A stretch of DNA of 64,000 nucleotides, taken from contig OX485809.1 of assembly GCA_950295325.1 (NCBI GenBank), forward strand, positions 186,001 through 250,000, given 5' to 3'. Within the stretch, counting starts at the first letter, position 1, and each line of letters opens with the position of its first letter. This document shows positions 36,708 through 49,500 of this stretch, in pieces. A program made the translations under genes and the position numbers. The notes under the pieces are model-generated. The model was not told where the DNA came from. It made no database searches and saw only the letters and a list, made by a program, of their open reading frames with translations. The stretch comes from Polytrichum commune. Lineage: Eukaryota; Streptophyta; Polytrichopsida; Polytrichales; Polytrichaceae.

Positions 36708-37043
36708 CTGATTCACACAGGGTCCCAAGTCACTTGAGGTAAATCCTCGCAATCTCAACCATTGAGAGCACAGAAGTTGGGACTTTACCACTTTACACAA
36801 GTCCTTAGTCCCAAGTTGAGAGTTGGCTAGGATTTGTGTTGAGAGTTAGGTCGAGCAAAAAAGTTAGACCCAACTTTCAAAGTCCCACGAGTTCTTTTGC
36901 ATAAAGGAATCAAGTTCCAACTTCAATGAATGTAAATTATATTTGAAAAGTTTTTTGAGGCTCAAAAGTTGGGACTTTGTCTCCATGGTGGTACTTGCTA
37001 ACACGAGTAGGACGTGGGACTTGGGACCCCATGTGAACCAACC
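36708..37043. mobile_element. MITE-like element (about 336 bp)
   Basis: Left GATTCACACAGGGTCCCAAG pairs with the reverse complement of the right end, GGTTCACATGGGGTCCCAAG, and the inner parts repeat AAGTTGGGACTTT in the two halves. Ends resemble those of the element at 60641 (GGTT.ACAC), suggesting one broad family. Confidence 0.5.
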
Positions 37044-39107
37044 CTAACAATCAATGGCGTTTAGAATTAGACAAGCTCAAAAATTGGGTAACCCATTTAG
37101 TTGAAATGTGTGTTAGTTTCTAACTAGAACACATGTGTGTGGCATTTGGAAACTACATCCACATCTCCCTTGTAGTGGCAAACAACCAATGGCAATGACT
37201 CATAATTCTTGTTGTGTTGTGTGGTGTGAAACATTATGGTTAGGAGCAATGCTCAATAAGTTTAGTTTTTTTTTTAATTTTTTTTTTAAATAAATTTAAT
37301 TCCAAATTGTCCAACTTCTACTTATTAGTTTTACACGATGAAAGTTGTGTTGTGATAGTAGATCTTCAACGAAGGATCACCAAAAACCAGTTTGAAAATT
37401 GGACCATCCGTAATTTAGTTATGACCATCAAAAGTGCATGTTTAACGGAATACATAGGTCTCCAAATGGTGTGTAGTATTGAGTGTGGAGTATATACCGT
37501 AGAGTTGGTTCACCCTTAGTGCCAAAACCTAAATTCCATGTTGAATTAAGCATGGTATCGACCAATGTGGATATGACATGTGGCAAAATTCTTCAAAAAA
37601 TTAGTTATTTTCTGTCGAACCATAGAACAATCTATGATAATAAATTGAATAACAATGCGATCGTGTCTCTTTTAGACATGATACTTTATGATTTTTGTTT
37701 TTTGATCCTTCCCAATCCATACACCAATTAAATGAAGGTGTCCAATCATGAAGAATGATTGAATAACACCCACATACCTCAATGTCCTTGTAAAAGAGGT
37801 ATTAAAAGGGTTGCATAAGAGGGTTCATTGCTGATGCATAATGAATGGTTTGTCTCTTTTTGGCTTTTGGTTGGGAACAACAATCTACATTGGGCACCCT
37901 CAAATTCAAAGAAGTCCATTCAATGGTGATCTCAATCTTGTGTCTTGTAATTAAATTTAAACTTGAAAATTTGTTTCGGTCACCTGATCAATACATAATT
38001 GTCCTAGCATCAACCTAATGATTATTGGGCCCACAAAATGTTTGCATGTAGTTGCACAATGTTATGTAGATGACATTGATCAATTTTAATTCATACTTGT
38101 TTCTAGGAATTTGATTTTATGTATGCAATTTAAGAAATTCACTCAACATTACTACATCATGTACCGTTTTAATACAAGAATGTTGTATAGTCCAACTTTG
38201 ATGCATTCATTTTCATGCATTTTTCAAAGTGTTGTTCTAAACGAGTTTCCAAATTTCAGCTATCCTCAAATCATGGCGATCAAGCACAATGTTTGTAACA
38301 ATACCTTTTGTGCATTTATAACTATGAATATATAGTGTAGTTGTTTGTGATTACATGAGGTAATCACAATTATTATGGTCACTATTAGCATGTCAACAAA
38401 TGTAGGAGTTTAAGAGCAAAATACAAACTATGTGAGCACATTACCAAATAAAAATATCCAACACAAGAGTTGAACTTAAGATTCTTGAATCCAAGATCAC
38501 TATCTTAATTTTTTTGAAGTGTTGCACATACATAAGTACACCAATGCATGCTTTTATTTTAGATATGTACAATTTAAGCTTCATAGCATTTGAGGTGTTC
38601 AATTAAATTCTCCCCACATCATCATTTCCAATAGCATACGATGGAGAATTTCCTAGAGGCATGCTCTTTAATTCAATCTAAAAAATATGGAAAAATGATT
38701 GTGAAATCACTTTCAAAAATAGAGACAAGCAATCCTTGGTGTACCCGAATTAAATAAGTAGAGAACACCAACAATGCTCTCAAGAATGTTATGTGAATAG
38801 TACAAGTACGTTCACTTGCCTTATTAAGCACCATTACGATCAAATCAACAAAGAGGTTCTTAGCAATTCAACTCATATATAGCATGTTGGACCTTACCGC
38901 ATGAACCATGAGACATGGGGAGGGGGGGGAAACAATGTAAAAGGGATAGTTGCAAGCAATGCCAACTATCACATATGTGTGGAATGACTTTCTCAATATC
39001 AATATCCAGTTTTTGTTCACTCATCTCATTACTCAATGAAGACAATTGAGATAGATCTAATGCCATACTGGTTTATTTTGTTTTTATGTTGGCAAGTGTG
39101 AAGGGAC
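37044..39107. other. Intergenic, nothing recognised
   Basis: AT-rich with a poly-T/poly-A rich patch at about 37267-37290 and short ORFs without domains. The part next to 39107 is the expected 3' UTR of the minus-strand enkurin gene. Confidence 0.4.
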
Positions 39108-42100
39108 TCAACTCGTAGCACTTTGTCGAATATACACCTTTGGTCTTGAGAATCGGCTGATGGATGTGTCAATGTCTTTTAAACTGAACTCCAACTCTGC
39201 TTTGGCCCGCAATTGGCTTGGTGTCTCAACAACCAATGGCATGTTTGTTAACCTTGCTTCGAGCCTCGTTTTACCTGCATTGGTGGTTAGCAAGTGAAGG
39301 AAAATGACAAATACAACTCTTTCAAATTGCTTATAATAGATGGAAATAACATTGAAGGCGTGTTTATCTCTTTGATAAAGGCCATCACATAACCTTGATC
39401 GGTACACTTTAATTTGGCCCACAATAATTTTTTTGAGATCAATTATTGCCAATACTTGCAAATGACATGATGACACACAGTTCTTTAGTTTATTCAACCT
39501 TTAGTTGCGAATGCATGTGAAATGACCACAATATGGCAATTGAATAGCCAATGTCAAATTTATTTTTCAAATCAATGTCAAAATTATAAACGTAAATCCA
39601 CATTAAGCTTGGAGCACATCTCTACATAATGTGAGAAATTTCACATGATAAAAATACAATGTAATTCACAAACATACTTTAATATTGGAATTGGTGATTG
39701 TCTCATAACAAAACCACCTTGAGTTTTGTATCACCCTCTAAATCTTTGTCATAAATATGTGAAACTAACTTGATGCATTTCTTAACATGACATTAAAAAA
39801 TAGCTTTAGAAGATTGCCAAACTTGACATATGGAAATTTCATTTCCATTAAGAGTGAAAAGAAATAAACCCTTTATTATAGTAGGAACCGTTAGGGGCTT
39901 GCTTTTAGAAGGACAAAATTCTCGCTCACCACCTCATGTCATCTCCATTATCGGCCCCCCAACTTGACACGGAGACCCTTATATTTTTTTTAAACATGTG
40001 TGTGCAAATCATGTAGGACCTCACAATGATTTGAGTCTTCCGAAACACATTTGACATTTGTAAAAAGTCACTAAGACTTTGGTGAGGAGGAACCCTCTTG
40101 AACAAGTGTGTGATTTAAATCCACACTCACACATGTGTTCATTCCAAATTTATGCATTGATTGTAACCAAATTTGGGATTTCCATCCATCCCTTTATCGA
40201 AAATCAAAAAGAAGATTTTCCTAGTTGCCTTAATTTGAAAACTTGACCTTTGCAACTATTGAACATTTTCAAAATTTGTTGAAATGACAAAAAATTCTTC
40301 TTGCATCTTCACTATGGAGTTGGTTTCCACACACCAATCAAAAGGAAAAATAGGTGATGATGCACAAAAGGTCTTCCACATTAAGAGTGGTACAAACGTC
40401 TGAAGTGCATTAAAAAAACACCCCGTGAAAATCAAGGGTTAGACAAGCATGACAGAGATTGTCAAGCTTGTCAAAACAAGGCATAAGTAGAATGTAGAAT
40501 TAAAGAGGGGTTAATGAGGACCACTATGGATAGCGTAGCTTGATATATTACAACACCAATACTCTTTAAAATCCATGTTGTGACATGAGTAGGAGGTAAA
40601 GTATTATGAATGTGCGACAAGTTAAAACAAATTCTCTACAAGATACTTAACGTAAGTGAACAAGATTAAATTATTGGAGCCACATCAAAGTTGACTTTCT
40701 TTTTTTCTTTGTTAAATTATTGGAGGGAGAAGAACTTGGGAGAGTGGATACTGTCCTTAAGGGTCTTCAAAACCTCCAACCTTTCGTTTTCCTCCATCAA
40801 AACCAAACCAGGAGGCAAATGCTTGTTCTCATTTTCAAGTAACCTGTAAACCAATTCACTTTCCATATTGTATAAATGGAAAATTGATCGATATAGAACA
40901 ATCTTGAGTCAAATCTTCCGCTCTATGTTACCTATTATGTCATTGAAGTTTTGGGTGATCTCCATTTTTAACCTCCATATCATACAATAAATGGAAAGTA
41001 AAATATGGAGTGCCAACTCATTTGCAACTCCAAATATTCATACCAATTAGTTTAGACATATAAAACCAAAAATGACAACCCACTTGCTTTGATGTATTAT
41101 GGAGAGAAATACTATGTTAACAACATTCGAATGCCTTTAAGAGTAAACTAACCTTCTTTCTGCATCTTGAGCAAGCTCCACCTTTCTCTTCACCAAGCTG
41201 GAATACAGAGAGTTTTGCTAACTGAGATTCACAACATTATCCCATAAAAACAAACGATGATTCATATTCAACGAGTCCTTGGTAACATTATGAAACTTTG
41301 GATAGTACTTCTTTCTTAGCATGACTTTGGAGGATCTTGGTATAAACACAAATTATTCAATTCTTGAAGATTACAAAGGTTGAGCACCTACTAAGGTGGA
41401 ATCTTGCCAAAATTCTCCTTTTGTCTATGATTTGTCTCCACTTGTGGGGTTCGCCGTCCTGTACTTGATGCAGATATAACATTCCTTGTTACATAGTCGA
41501 CTCCTGTTGCGGACTTCACTTTTGGTTTGGGGCATTGAGCAAGTGTTGTTGGACTTACATGCGGTGGACTAGGACCATTCTGTACAATTTGAGAACCTTG
41601 TTATGTAGTGAAACTATGTTGCCCATCAACATTTGTGATATCAATTATGTTAAAAAGTGTAGTAGGCTAGACATATTGAAATGATATGTTTCCATGTTAT
41701 GCCGAAGAGCATGACAAAGTCACAATACCTCCATAAAAACATGAGTATCTATTACATATCTTTTCAAGAGAATGATGGGGTATTTGGACCGTGTCTTAAT
41801 ACCACTATTGGACAGCATCAAGTGCATTAATCAATCTAGTGCACTTCTCTTCATAAATGCAAGGGAGTATTGGACTCACTATTTTCGTTAGCTACAAATC
41901 GTCATCAATACTTTAAACTTCTTATTATATCTCAAAATTAGAAACATGGAATTACGGTTTCGTTCCCACCACCTATAGTTTTAAGATTAACACTAGCATG
42001 TCATCTCAACTTACAGTTTTTATGGGTATACCATAAAACAATTATCTACTACAATATTTAAGTTCTAGTGAATTCACATACAAATGATTGTTTGTCTTAA

Positions 42101-43428
42101 TCAAATTCAAATGTGTTGATTCTTGTATTCTCTTCAACAATTTGAGTATAAAATATTTGATTTGGAACAGGACCAACATGGACTAGCTGAGAAGATTAGT
42201 CATTATGTTGGATGTATTATAAGAACCTGCTTGTAGGCATGATTTTGTGCACTTCTTTCTGCAATAAATGCTATGTTATCTTTGTGATGATCTCGAGGAG
42301 TAATCCCTCTTCTCTGCATCTCATCTCTGTCCATACAATTCCACTTGCTGCCAGATTAAATTTATGGAAGAAAATTTGTGACCCAAACTAACAATTATGC
42401 TAAGTTAGGTTTTCCTTGGATGGTTCTCATAAGTGCTACACCCATCACTTTACCATTCAACACATTTCACTACAAACATACAGATTGCCGATTTTTTCTA
42501 GCCTAACAACATAGAAAATTCTAATTACAATATGATGAAATACCTGATTCCTCTTGGAGGATTGAGGAGATCAGAAATCTGGTAGCTATCCAAGTGGCTT
42601 GGCAAGGAGATCCTTCTTGACTTCACTTTTGAGTTTCTACATATGACTTCATCATTGGCCTGAAAGTATAGTCACAATCCAATGCGCAGCATCATGTATG
42701 AGTTGATTGTGCTTAAAGAAGTGATGTAGATCTCTGGTTATTTGAAAAGTCATACTGAGAGACCGGAAGATGAATAGACGAAGATAAACGTTAAGAGAAT
42801 CACCAGACTTCTACAATTTTCCAACCCTCCATCTTATAACATGCACTATTGTAAAAGCAATCTCCATGGACACTGTCAAGCACAATGTACAGGGACATAC
42901 GTCGCTACTCCCCGACACCGGTGACACATTCATATGCTAAAATTGCCTTACATCTTAAATCCACATCATCGGGGAGGATGATTTAATACATAACATATTC
43001 TAAATACGTGACACCCACATTCTCTCTCAAACCTTATTCACTGCACATGAGGGACGTGCCTGGTTATTGTTGCTCAAAGCGCCACCGCAATACGATGATC
43101 TCTGCGACGGCGTGGTGTATGAACCATCCGTGGAGTTGGTTTGGGAGCTCTGCGCAGAACGTGGGACCATTCTACGGTGAGCAACACCTTGGTGTTCGTT
43201 TGGAAGTCGATTCGTCCTGTCTTTGCCTTCGGTGCATGAGTTTAGGATCCCTCGTCCATCACCAAGATGTGCATCCGGCTGCATGTGCGGACTCTGCACG
43301 TTGCCGCTCCATGTGCTCGACCCATCGTCTCCGGCCACGCAATCCGCATCTCCATATGCATCAGCGTCATCGTCATGCAGCTGCAACCCTGACAAATCAT
43401 CCACGAGCGCGGGATTGCCGTCTGACAT
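39108..43428 (-). CDS. ENKUR: Enkurin-domain protein (7 exons, 374 aa)
   Basis: Minus-strand exons are 43033-43428, 42544-42659, 42227-42347, 41392-41579, 41153-41197, 40752-40843 and 39108-39274. All introns are GT/AG, phases join, and the total is 1125 nt ending in TGA. The first exon encodes an acidic, low-complexity N-terminus (MSDGNPALVDDLSGLQ). Exon 3 has TPRDHHKDNIAFI. The C-terminal 100 residues are a full enkurin domain: FGKIPPYLVKRKVELAQDAE, LPPGLVLMEENERLEVLK, then RLEARLTNMPLVVETPSQ and a final SRFSRPKVYI. Enkurin (FAP106 in Chlamydomonas) is a microtubule inner protein of axonemal doublets and binds calmodulin in animals. In a plant this points to the sperm flagellum. The donor of exon 1 could instead lie nine bases earlier, in the same phase. 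It is transcribed away from the UBP gene. Confidence 0.88.
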
Positions 43429-43840
43429 GGATGCAAGAGCGATGCACCATGCAAAAACCGCGCAGATTCAACCTCGATGGAGATGCTACATTGAAACTTG
43501 AAGAAGTCGATGAATTTAAAAACTGGAAGATGCTAACTTAAAGTGCAAAGACAAAGATTGAGAGACGCAACATGGGACTCTATTGATCAACGAGGGAATG
43601 ATCAATTCATCGACTGGTGGGCGAAATTAGCTCGTTATCTACTCGCATGCGTAAATGGTCTCTCTCTTGGACTCCTCATTCCTTGCAAATTAGGTTAGGG
43701 AAGCGTCTGACAAGACAAGTTTCCCTACGAACTAAGGCCAAGTTTTCACATAACTTATCTACTCTAGGAGTACATTTGCTCCTTAATATCTATCTTACAT
43801 CACATATGTGGATGCCCTAAGATCTCATGCTATATAGAAG
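43429..43840. other. Upstream region of the enkurin gene
   Basis: No coding signal. Expected to hold the enkurin promoter and 5' leader on the minus strand; no TATA box was assigned. Confidence 0.35.
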
Positions 43841-44063
43841 AACAACAACAACAACAACAACTCCAGTTTTCGAAGGAGGTTGGAGTGAATAGAGTGTTTG
43901 TTCGTAAAACATCTGTGGCCACGTCCTAAAGAACGAAGATGTTACATGTGAAACTACTTGAACACCTTTTGCACGGGGTATACACTGATATATAGAACAT
44001 ATGACTAGCATGCACACAGCCCTGTGGTCGCAATGGCGACCACCTTGACCCAAAAGCGGCACA
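43841..44063 (-). mobile_element. Diverged SINE-like copy
   Basis: Read on the minus strand it ends in CGAACAAACACTC.ATTCACTCC..AACTGGAGTT followed by (GTT)n, parallel to the 3' part of the SINE at 44720-45096. Its 5' half has GGGTCAAGGTGG (A-box-like) and TGTTCTATATATC (B-box-like) at similar spacing. No clear target duplication. Confidence 0.4.
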
Positions 44064-44719
44064 GTGATGTTTAAGTGTCGTTGATGCCATGTACATTATA
44101 CTAAGCATGGCACATTGAAAATTTTAGGTTTGAGTCTCATACCATTTAATAACATATGAATTTTAAGGTTCAAACTGGATTCTAGAATTTAGGTTTTGAC
44201 ATCTTTATTGGTTGTTAAGGATTTTGCTATTTTATGTTGTATATATATAAATGCATGGAATTGTTGACATAAGAATGTGAACCATTTGGGTATGAAAAAG
44301 ATGAAATACGCAATGAAATATTCTATTTGCATATCCACCATTTGGATTATTATTATTATTATTATTGGTTGGTTGGTCGGTCAAGAAGGAAATCCCTAAT
44401 TAAGGAAGGCGTGTTAAACATATAATTTAGAGTGGCAATACAATAGTGCCATTTTTATTAGAGTGGTCTTCATGACTTGTCATGTAGCATTGCATGTCAC
44501 GTGACAACCTCACTGCACTGAACGATCCTATTAGTGTGGGTGGGCAATTAATGTGGAAATAAGTAATGGGGGTTGCTCTAGTTTTCTTATCAAGGTGGAG
44601 ATATTGTGGGCCCAAGACCCCCGGCCTTCCCGTAAGTCTCCCTAGTTCTATCCAACACCTTGCATACAATAAAGTAATAACCTTTCACCATAAATAGCGT
44701 AAAGCAAGATAGTCACCCA

Positions 44720-45096
44720 TAGATAGATAGATAGATAGATAGAAACTCCGGTCCCTTTTAAGGGGCCGGCGTGAATAAAGTGTCCGTTCGTAATGCCAAT
44801 GACCCGATGCCCACTGGACAAGGGGACATTGGGACAATACTACTCTCCCCTTTCGAGGATGGGCACTATAGTGACACACTATACTAGTTCCTAGCTAGCC
44901 ACTAGTGCCTTGAAGATACCGGACATGGTATCCCCCCAAAGGGCTTTGAGGTACCCATACAACAAGGTCCAAGGACCCCCCACCATAGTTGGGTGGACTA
45001 AGGTGGTGAGCACCACGCCGGCATGGGGAATAGAACCCACAACCTCCTCATTGGGGGCCATGAGCCCTAACCACCAAGCCAAGGCCCGTGGTGCCC
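44720..45096 (-). mobile_element. tRNA-derived SINE with 12-bp target duplication (377 bp)
   Basis: On the minus strand the head is GGGCACCACGGGCCTTGGC, then an A box TGGCTTGGTGG (45071-45081) and a B box GGTTCTATTCC (45027-45037), spaced like a Pol III tRNA-type promoter. The element ends in a (TATC)n tail (44720-44742 on plus). GATAGTCACCCA flanks it exactly at 44708-44719 and 45097-45108. It has no protein of its own and would rely on a LINE for movement. The intact duplication suggests a fairly recent insertion. Confidence 0.75.
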
Positions 45097-45108
45097 GATA
45101 GTCACCCA

Positions 45109-45960
45109 CATTGGTATCCTACAATACAAAAAGTGTGGGCACCCAAATCAAACTAGAGATTCGACGCAGGTTCAAAAGGAAGGTGGCCCACATGAATTCT
45201 TGTTATTTATGAGAATTGGTATGGGTTCTCGAGCATTACTATATACGACCCACACTAACATGAGTAAATTTACTGTAGTTGCTACCCAATAACTACAAGA
45301 CAAATCTAAGAATGGACATAAAAAAGGACTTCTATTCACTAGATATTGGACTAGGTGCTCAAACACTCCTAACAATCCAATAAGCTCAACAATGAACATG
45401 ATTGGTGAGACTTGTATTGACCATAAAATGCACATGAGAATCTTCACTTTGGTAATGAACAAAATACACTTACGAGCTCCAATAATCATAGCGCAAATTG
45501 CTACATGCACGATTTGGATTTCGTAAGCTCAATCACCTTGATAGAGAGAGAGAGAACACACACATGTCTACTACCTTAATAAGTTGGTGGTTGCCCACGT
45601 GCTAAGCTATTTAATAATAAGTTGTTAGTAGTGTATAAGGAGGGGCACTTGATGAAAGGAAAGAAGGAAAGGCAGGAGCGGAAGAGTGTGTGTCTGGACG
45701 CCTGCATGGCTGGGAGGAACTTGAAACCCTAAAAGGGGCGTTCCAGAAGGGACTTCGTTAGCTGGCCTGCGTCGCTGCTGTTTCGAGGCTGAAGCAACAA
45801 CAAGCCCAGCACGGCAAGGCTAAGCTTTCGGATGATAGATTTCCGTCGCCGCTCGGTCGGTCGGGCACAACAGCTCGTCTCCCCGGGAGGCAGGCTAGGC
45901 AAGGGGGAGCAAAGCAAAGCCACGCAACGCAACGGAAGGGAAGGCGAAGCAAGAGGAGGT
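45109..45960. other. Spacer between SINE and UBP leader
   Basis: No supported gene. Short (GA)n/(CA)n run near 45542-45565. GC content rises after about 45650, consistent with the UBP promoter. Confidence 0.35.
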
Positions 45961-45964
45961 GACG

Positions 45965-46560
45965 TAGAGGTAGGTTTAACTTGAACTTCGTTTTGTCTGA
46001 AGCTCGACAGGAGGTCATCGCAGGGGAGGCCAGTCAGTTGTTGTTGTTGTTGTTGTTGTTGTTGTTCATAGAAGAGCAGCGAGGGGTTGAGGATTGAGTG
46101 ATTGAGTGAGTGATTCGAGTGAGTGATTGATTCGAGGGAGAGAGGCGATTTGAGGGAGAGGTAGGGTTAAGGCGTTTTTTGTCTGGGGTTCCGATGGAGA
46201 AAGAAGGCCGACAGGGGATCATCATCGAAGCAGGGCGGAACATGCTGTGTTTCTTAACGGAAGTGTATTAGCGGGGAGTGGAGGTGAATGGTTGAGTGAG
46301 AGGGGGCATTTGAGGGAGTTGAGTCGGTGGAGGTGGAGGTAGGGTTAGTATTTTGTCTGGGGTTCCGATGGAGGAGGAAGCTCGGCAGGTCATGATCATC
46401 GCAGGGTAGGGCATGCTATGGTATTGAGAGGAGCGAGGATTGAGTTAGTGATTTGAGGGGGGAGGCGATTTGAGGGAGTTGAGTAGGTGGGGGTGGAGTA
46501 GGGGAAGCTGGAGCGACGTGTGCTGGGGACGGCAGGGAAGGCGAAGAAGAAGACAAGGTC
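45965..46560 (+). promoter_or_regulatory. UBP leader with three tandem units
   Basis: A block reading GGTAGG.TTA..-TTTTGTCTG, then GGGTTCCGATGGAG in units 2 and 3, then GAAGCTCGACAGG..TCAT..ATCGCAGGG recurs with TTTTGTCTG at 45992, 46177 and 46351 (spacing 174-186). A (GTT)n run lies at 46037-46068. All are upstream of the UBP ATG at 46561, in the probable 5' UTR or promoter. Confidence 0.6.
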
Positions 46561-49500
46561 ATGGGCAAGAGGCAGAAGCGGAAACGAAGAGAAGGGCATC
46601 CAGTAGCAGGAGGAGCAGCATCATTACAGAAACCTGGTATTGGAAGACAAGCCAATTCCATTGCCGCCGCCATGACGATGTCGCCTGTGCCGCCTGTGTC
46701 GAAGGGGGGGATGATTGCTGATGGCATAGCGCACGATTTGCACACCGGATCCGTGTTGGCAGGGGAGAATGGGAACGGGGTGGGGTGCAGGCATTGGGGG
46801 ATTGGGATCGATCTGGAGAAGTTGCGTGCGCAGTTGGCGAAAGGTGCTGTGGTGTCGCAACAGTGCAATGGGTGTGGGAATGGTGGGAACAACAACCGTA
46901 AAGGGAAAGACAAAAGGGTCAACAATAAGGGTAAGGGGAAAGCCGTGAGGAATAATAAGCAGTCGGTGTGGATTTGTCTCGCGTGTGGACAGATTGGGTG
47001 TGGTACTCTCACTTTAGTGAGGGATTCTGCTCTTCAGAAATCCATCACCAGCAGCAAAAATGGGAATGGGAACAATCCGAGTACGGAGTCTTCTTTAGTC
47101 AAGCAAATGGGTGATGGGCATGCGAAGACACATGGGAAGCTGTTGCAGCATCCTGTGGTTATGCAGTTGGGTCAAAGGTTAGACTGCTGGTGCTTAGTCT
47201 GCAACCTTCAAATATATTCTTGGGGTGGTGGCTCTGCTGCTGTTACCGATTCGAGTCAGCCGAATGATGCTTTAGGGTTAGATGTGGATGCGGTTGACGG
47301 TGGAAGGCCAAATGGAGGAAGCAAACCGGAATTGCTGCTGCAGAGGGCAGCGAATATGGTGCAGGAGAATCTCAATCGAAATAATACAGGCAGCTTGAAA
47401 TTAGATGTTGCTGAAACAGGTCAAACACCTGAAGTCATCAAAGGATGTATCTCACCATCGAGTCCAATGGCAGCAGTTGTTGTAAATTCCTCGTCCAGCA
47501 GACGGGTGATAAAGGGGTTGATGAATCTGGGCAATACATGCTTTTTCAATTCTGTCATGCAAAACCTCGTCGGTGTGAGCATGCTTCGTGATCATTTTAG
47601 TCTGGAGGCATCAATGCGGGAGGGGAACTTAACCACGGCTCTTAGAAAGTTTTTTCAGGACATGGATGTTGAGGCTTCAGAGAAACTTGATGCCGTTGAT
47701 AGGAATCCTGATGGCACCACGAGTGGTCAGAAAAGGACAACCAGGTCTCGGTCACTGGCAGGAAGTATTGGAAGCGCTGTCACGCCAAGAGGTCTCTTCT
47801 CTGCCATCTCCACAAAAGCTCCACGATTCAAAGGCTATCAGCAGCAAGATAGCCATGAGCTGCTGAGATGTCTGCTCGATGGCTTGCACACGGAGGAAGA
47901 AAGCGTGAGAAAGTCCCATTCTGCTTCTGGAGGATCTGGCGCAGTGAGGGAGGTAGAGTCAGCTGCCAAGTCGGGTGCATCTGAAGAAGGGAGGAATAAT
48001 CATCACACAGCCGACGATGAAGGCAGTGAAGCTGTGGCCGACAAGACTGCCATAGATACCTTTGTAGAGCGTATGTTTGGAGGGCAGCTCTCCAGCACTG
48101 TCAGCTGCTGTGTGTGTGGACATTCATCTGTGGTCTACGAGCCTTTCCTTGACTTGTCTTTGCCAATCCCTTCAAAGCAATCACCGAGGAAAAATGCACC
48201 CAGTGTGGAACAGCTTCCACTTTCAATCCTTCCACGGAGTCATCAAGGACATTCAGGTGCCGGTGTTTCAAAGGGCCTCAAAGCACCTGCAAGTTTGGAG
48301 ACAAAGACTTCAGTTGTTCACGTGGGCCCCGCCACTGAGGATTCTAATCAGCTTGCTCACAATGTAACAGGAATTAGCATTGTTGAGAGTGGCATCGGGA
48401 TGAGTGAAGTGACGTTGCATGTTGATAGCGAACTTGTGAAGAGCCCAGATCCTACAACCCCTTACAAGGAACATGGAACTGGAGTACCTGACACATACCC
48501 CCCTGATGTGTCAAGTTCTGCAGAGTGTGCAAGTGGGCCTGACTTGGATGCTAGTCCTGATACGTGGATGGATTTCCTCGCCAGTGATGAGACAAGTGAG
48601 GAGCCTGGGGCGATGGTTGTGCATACACCAAAAGAAGTAGATGAGTGGAGTGCTCTCGCTCGATTTCAATCACAATCTCAATCTCAACCACCTGCTGGTG
48701 AAGCTCAGGGTGTTGATGCTGGGGGTAAAGAAACTTCTCCAGGTAAGAATTGCTATGGTAGGGAACAAAGAGGCAGTAACTTTGAAGACAAAGTAGACTT
48801 CGAGGAATCAGGTTGCTCAGCTGAAGAGGGTCCTGCCGTTTATGGGCCGCTAAATAATTGGAAGGTCCTGGAAGGGGTATTAGACGGGCTTAGCCCAGGT
48901 CTTACTGAAGTAGCTGATGCAGCAAGCCAGACTGGTGCAGAAATGCATTTGTCTACGCCTGGAAGTTTAGCCACTGCCAACTCTTTGTCAATGATGGAGG
49001 GAGGTTTGGCTGTCTCAAGTTACGCCATTGAGAACACAGTGGAAATAGCATTTGATAGTCAGCAGCTTGTACCAATGCCAAGCATTAACAAGGTGGAAGC
49101 TGTGGAACGTTCAGACAGTCTGGTGATGCAAGTAGTCTCAGAGGAGGATGGTGATTTTGATGGAGTAGCAAGTATGTTCGAGGAGGCGAGCCCCTTGGAG
49201 AAGAAAGGGGAGGATCAACCATCTTGGACACTGGTTGAGAGTAGACAAAGTGAGTCGAGGAGCTTCTTGGGTCAGATCAATGGACTTGACAGTGATACAG
49301 CTTGCAATGGTAATAGTGTTGAGGTGGACTTATTTCAATTTGCCAGCAATGGTGGAAGGGGAGGGTCAATAAAGGAAGGTCACGACTGGGATTCATTCTC
49401 TAGCATGTCACTTGAAGGATGTTTGTTAGCTTTTACTAAAGCTGAAGTACTGTCTGGAGAAAACGCCTGGGCTTGTGAGAATTGTTCGCGCAGGTTGCAA

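Noticed and set aside
38860..39066. Possible extra enkurin exon with MALDLSQLSSLSNEM
   Set aside because: The enkurin domain already ends at RPKVYI with a stop at 39108; no family match for this piece.
39700..40750. Extra genes inside the last enkurin intron
   Set aside because: Only short ORFs without domains or splice-compatible coding signal.
43008..43541. 177-codon plus-strand ORF rich in His, Arg and Cys
   Set aside because: Antisense shadow of the first enkurin exon.
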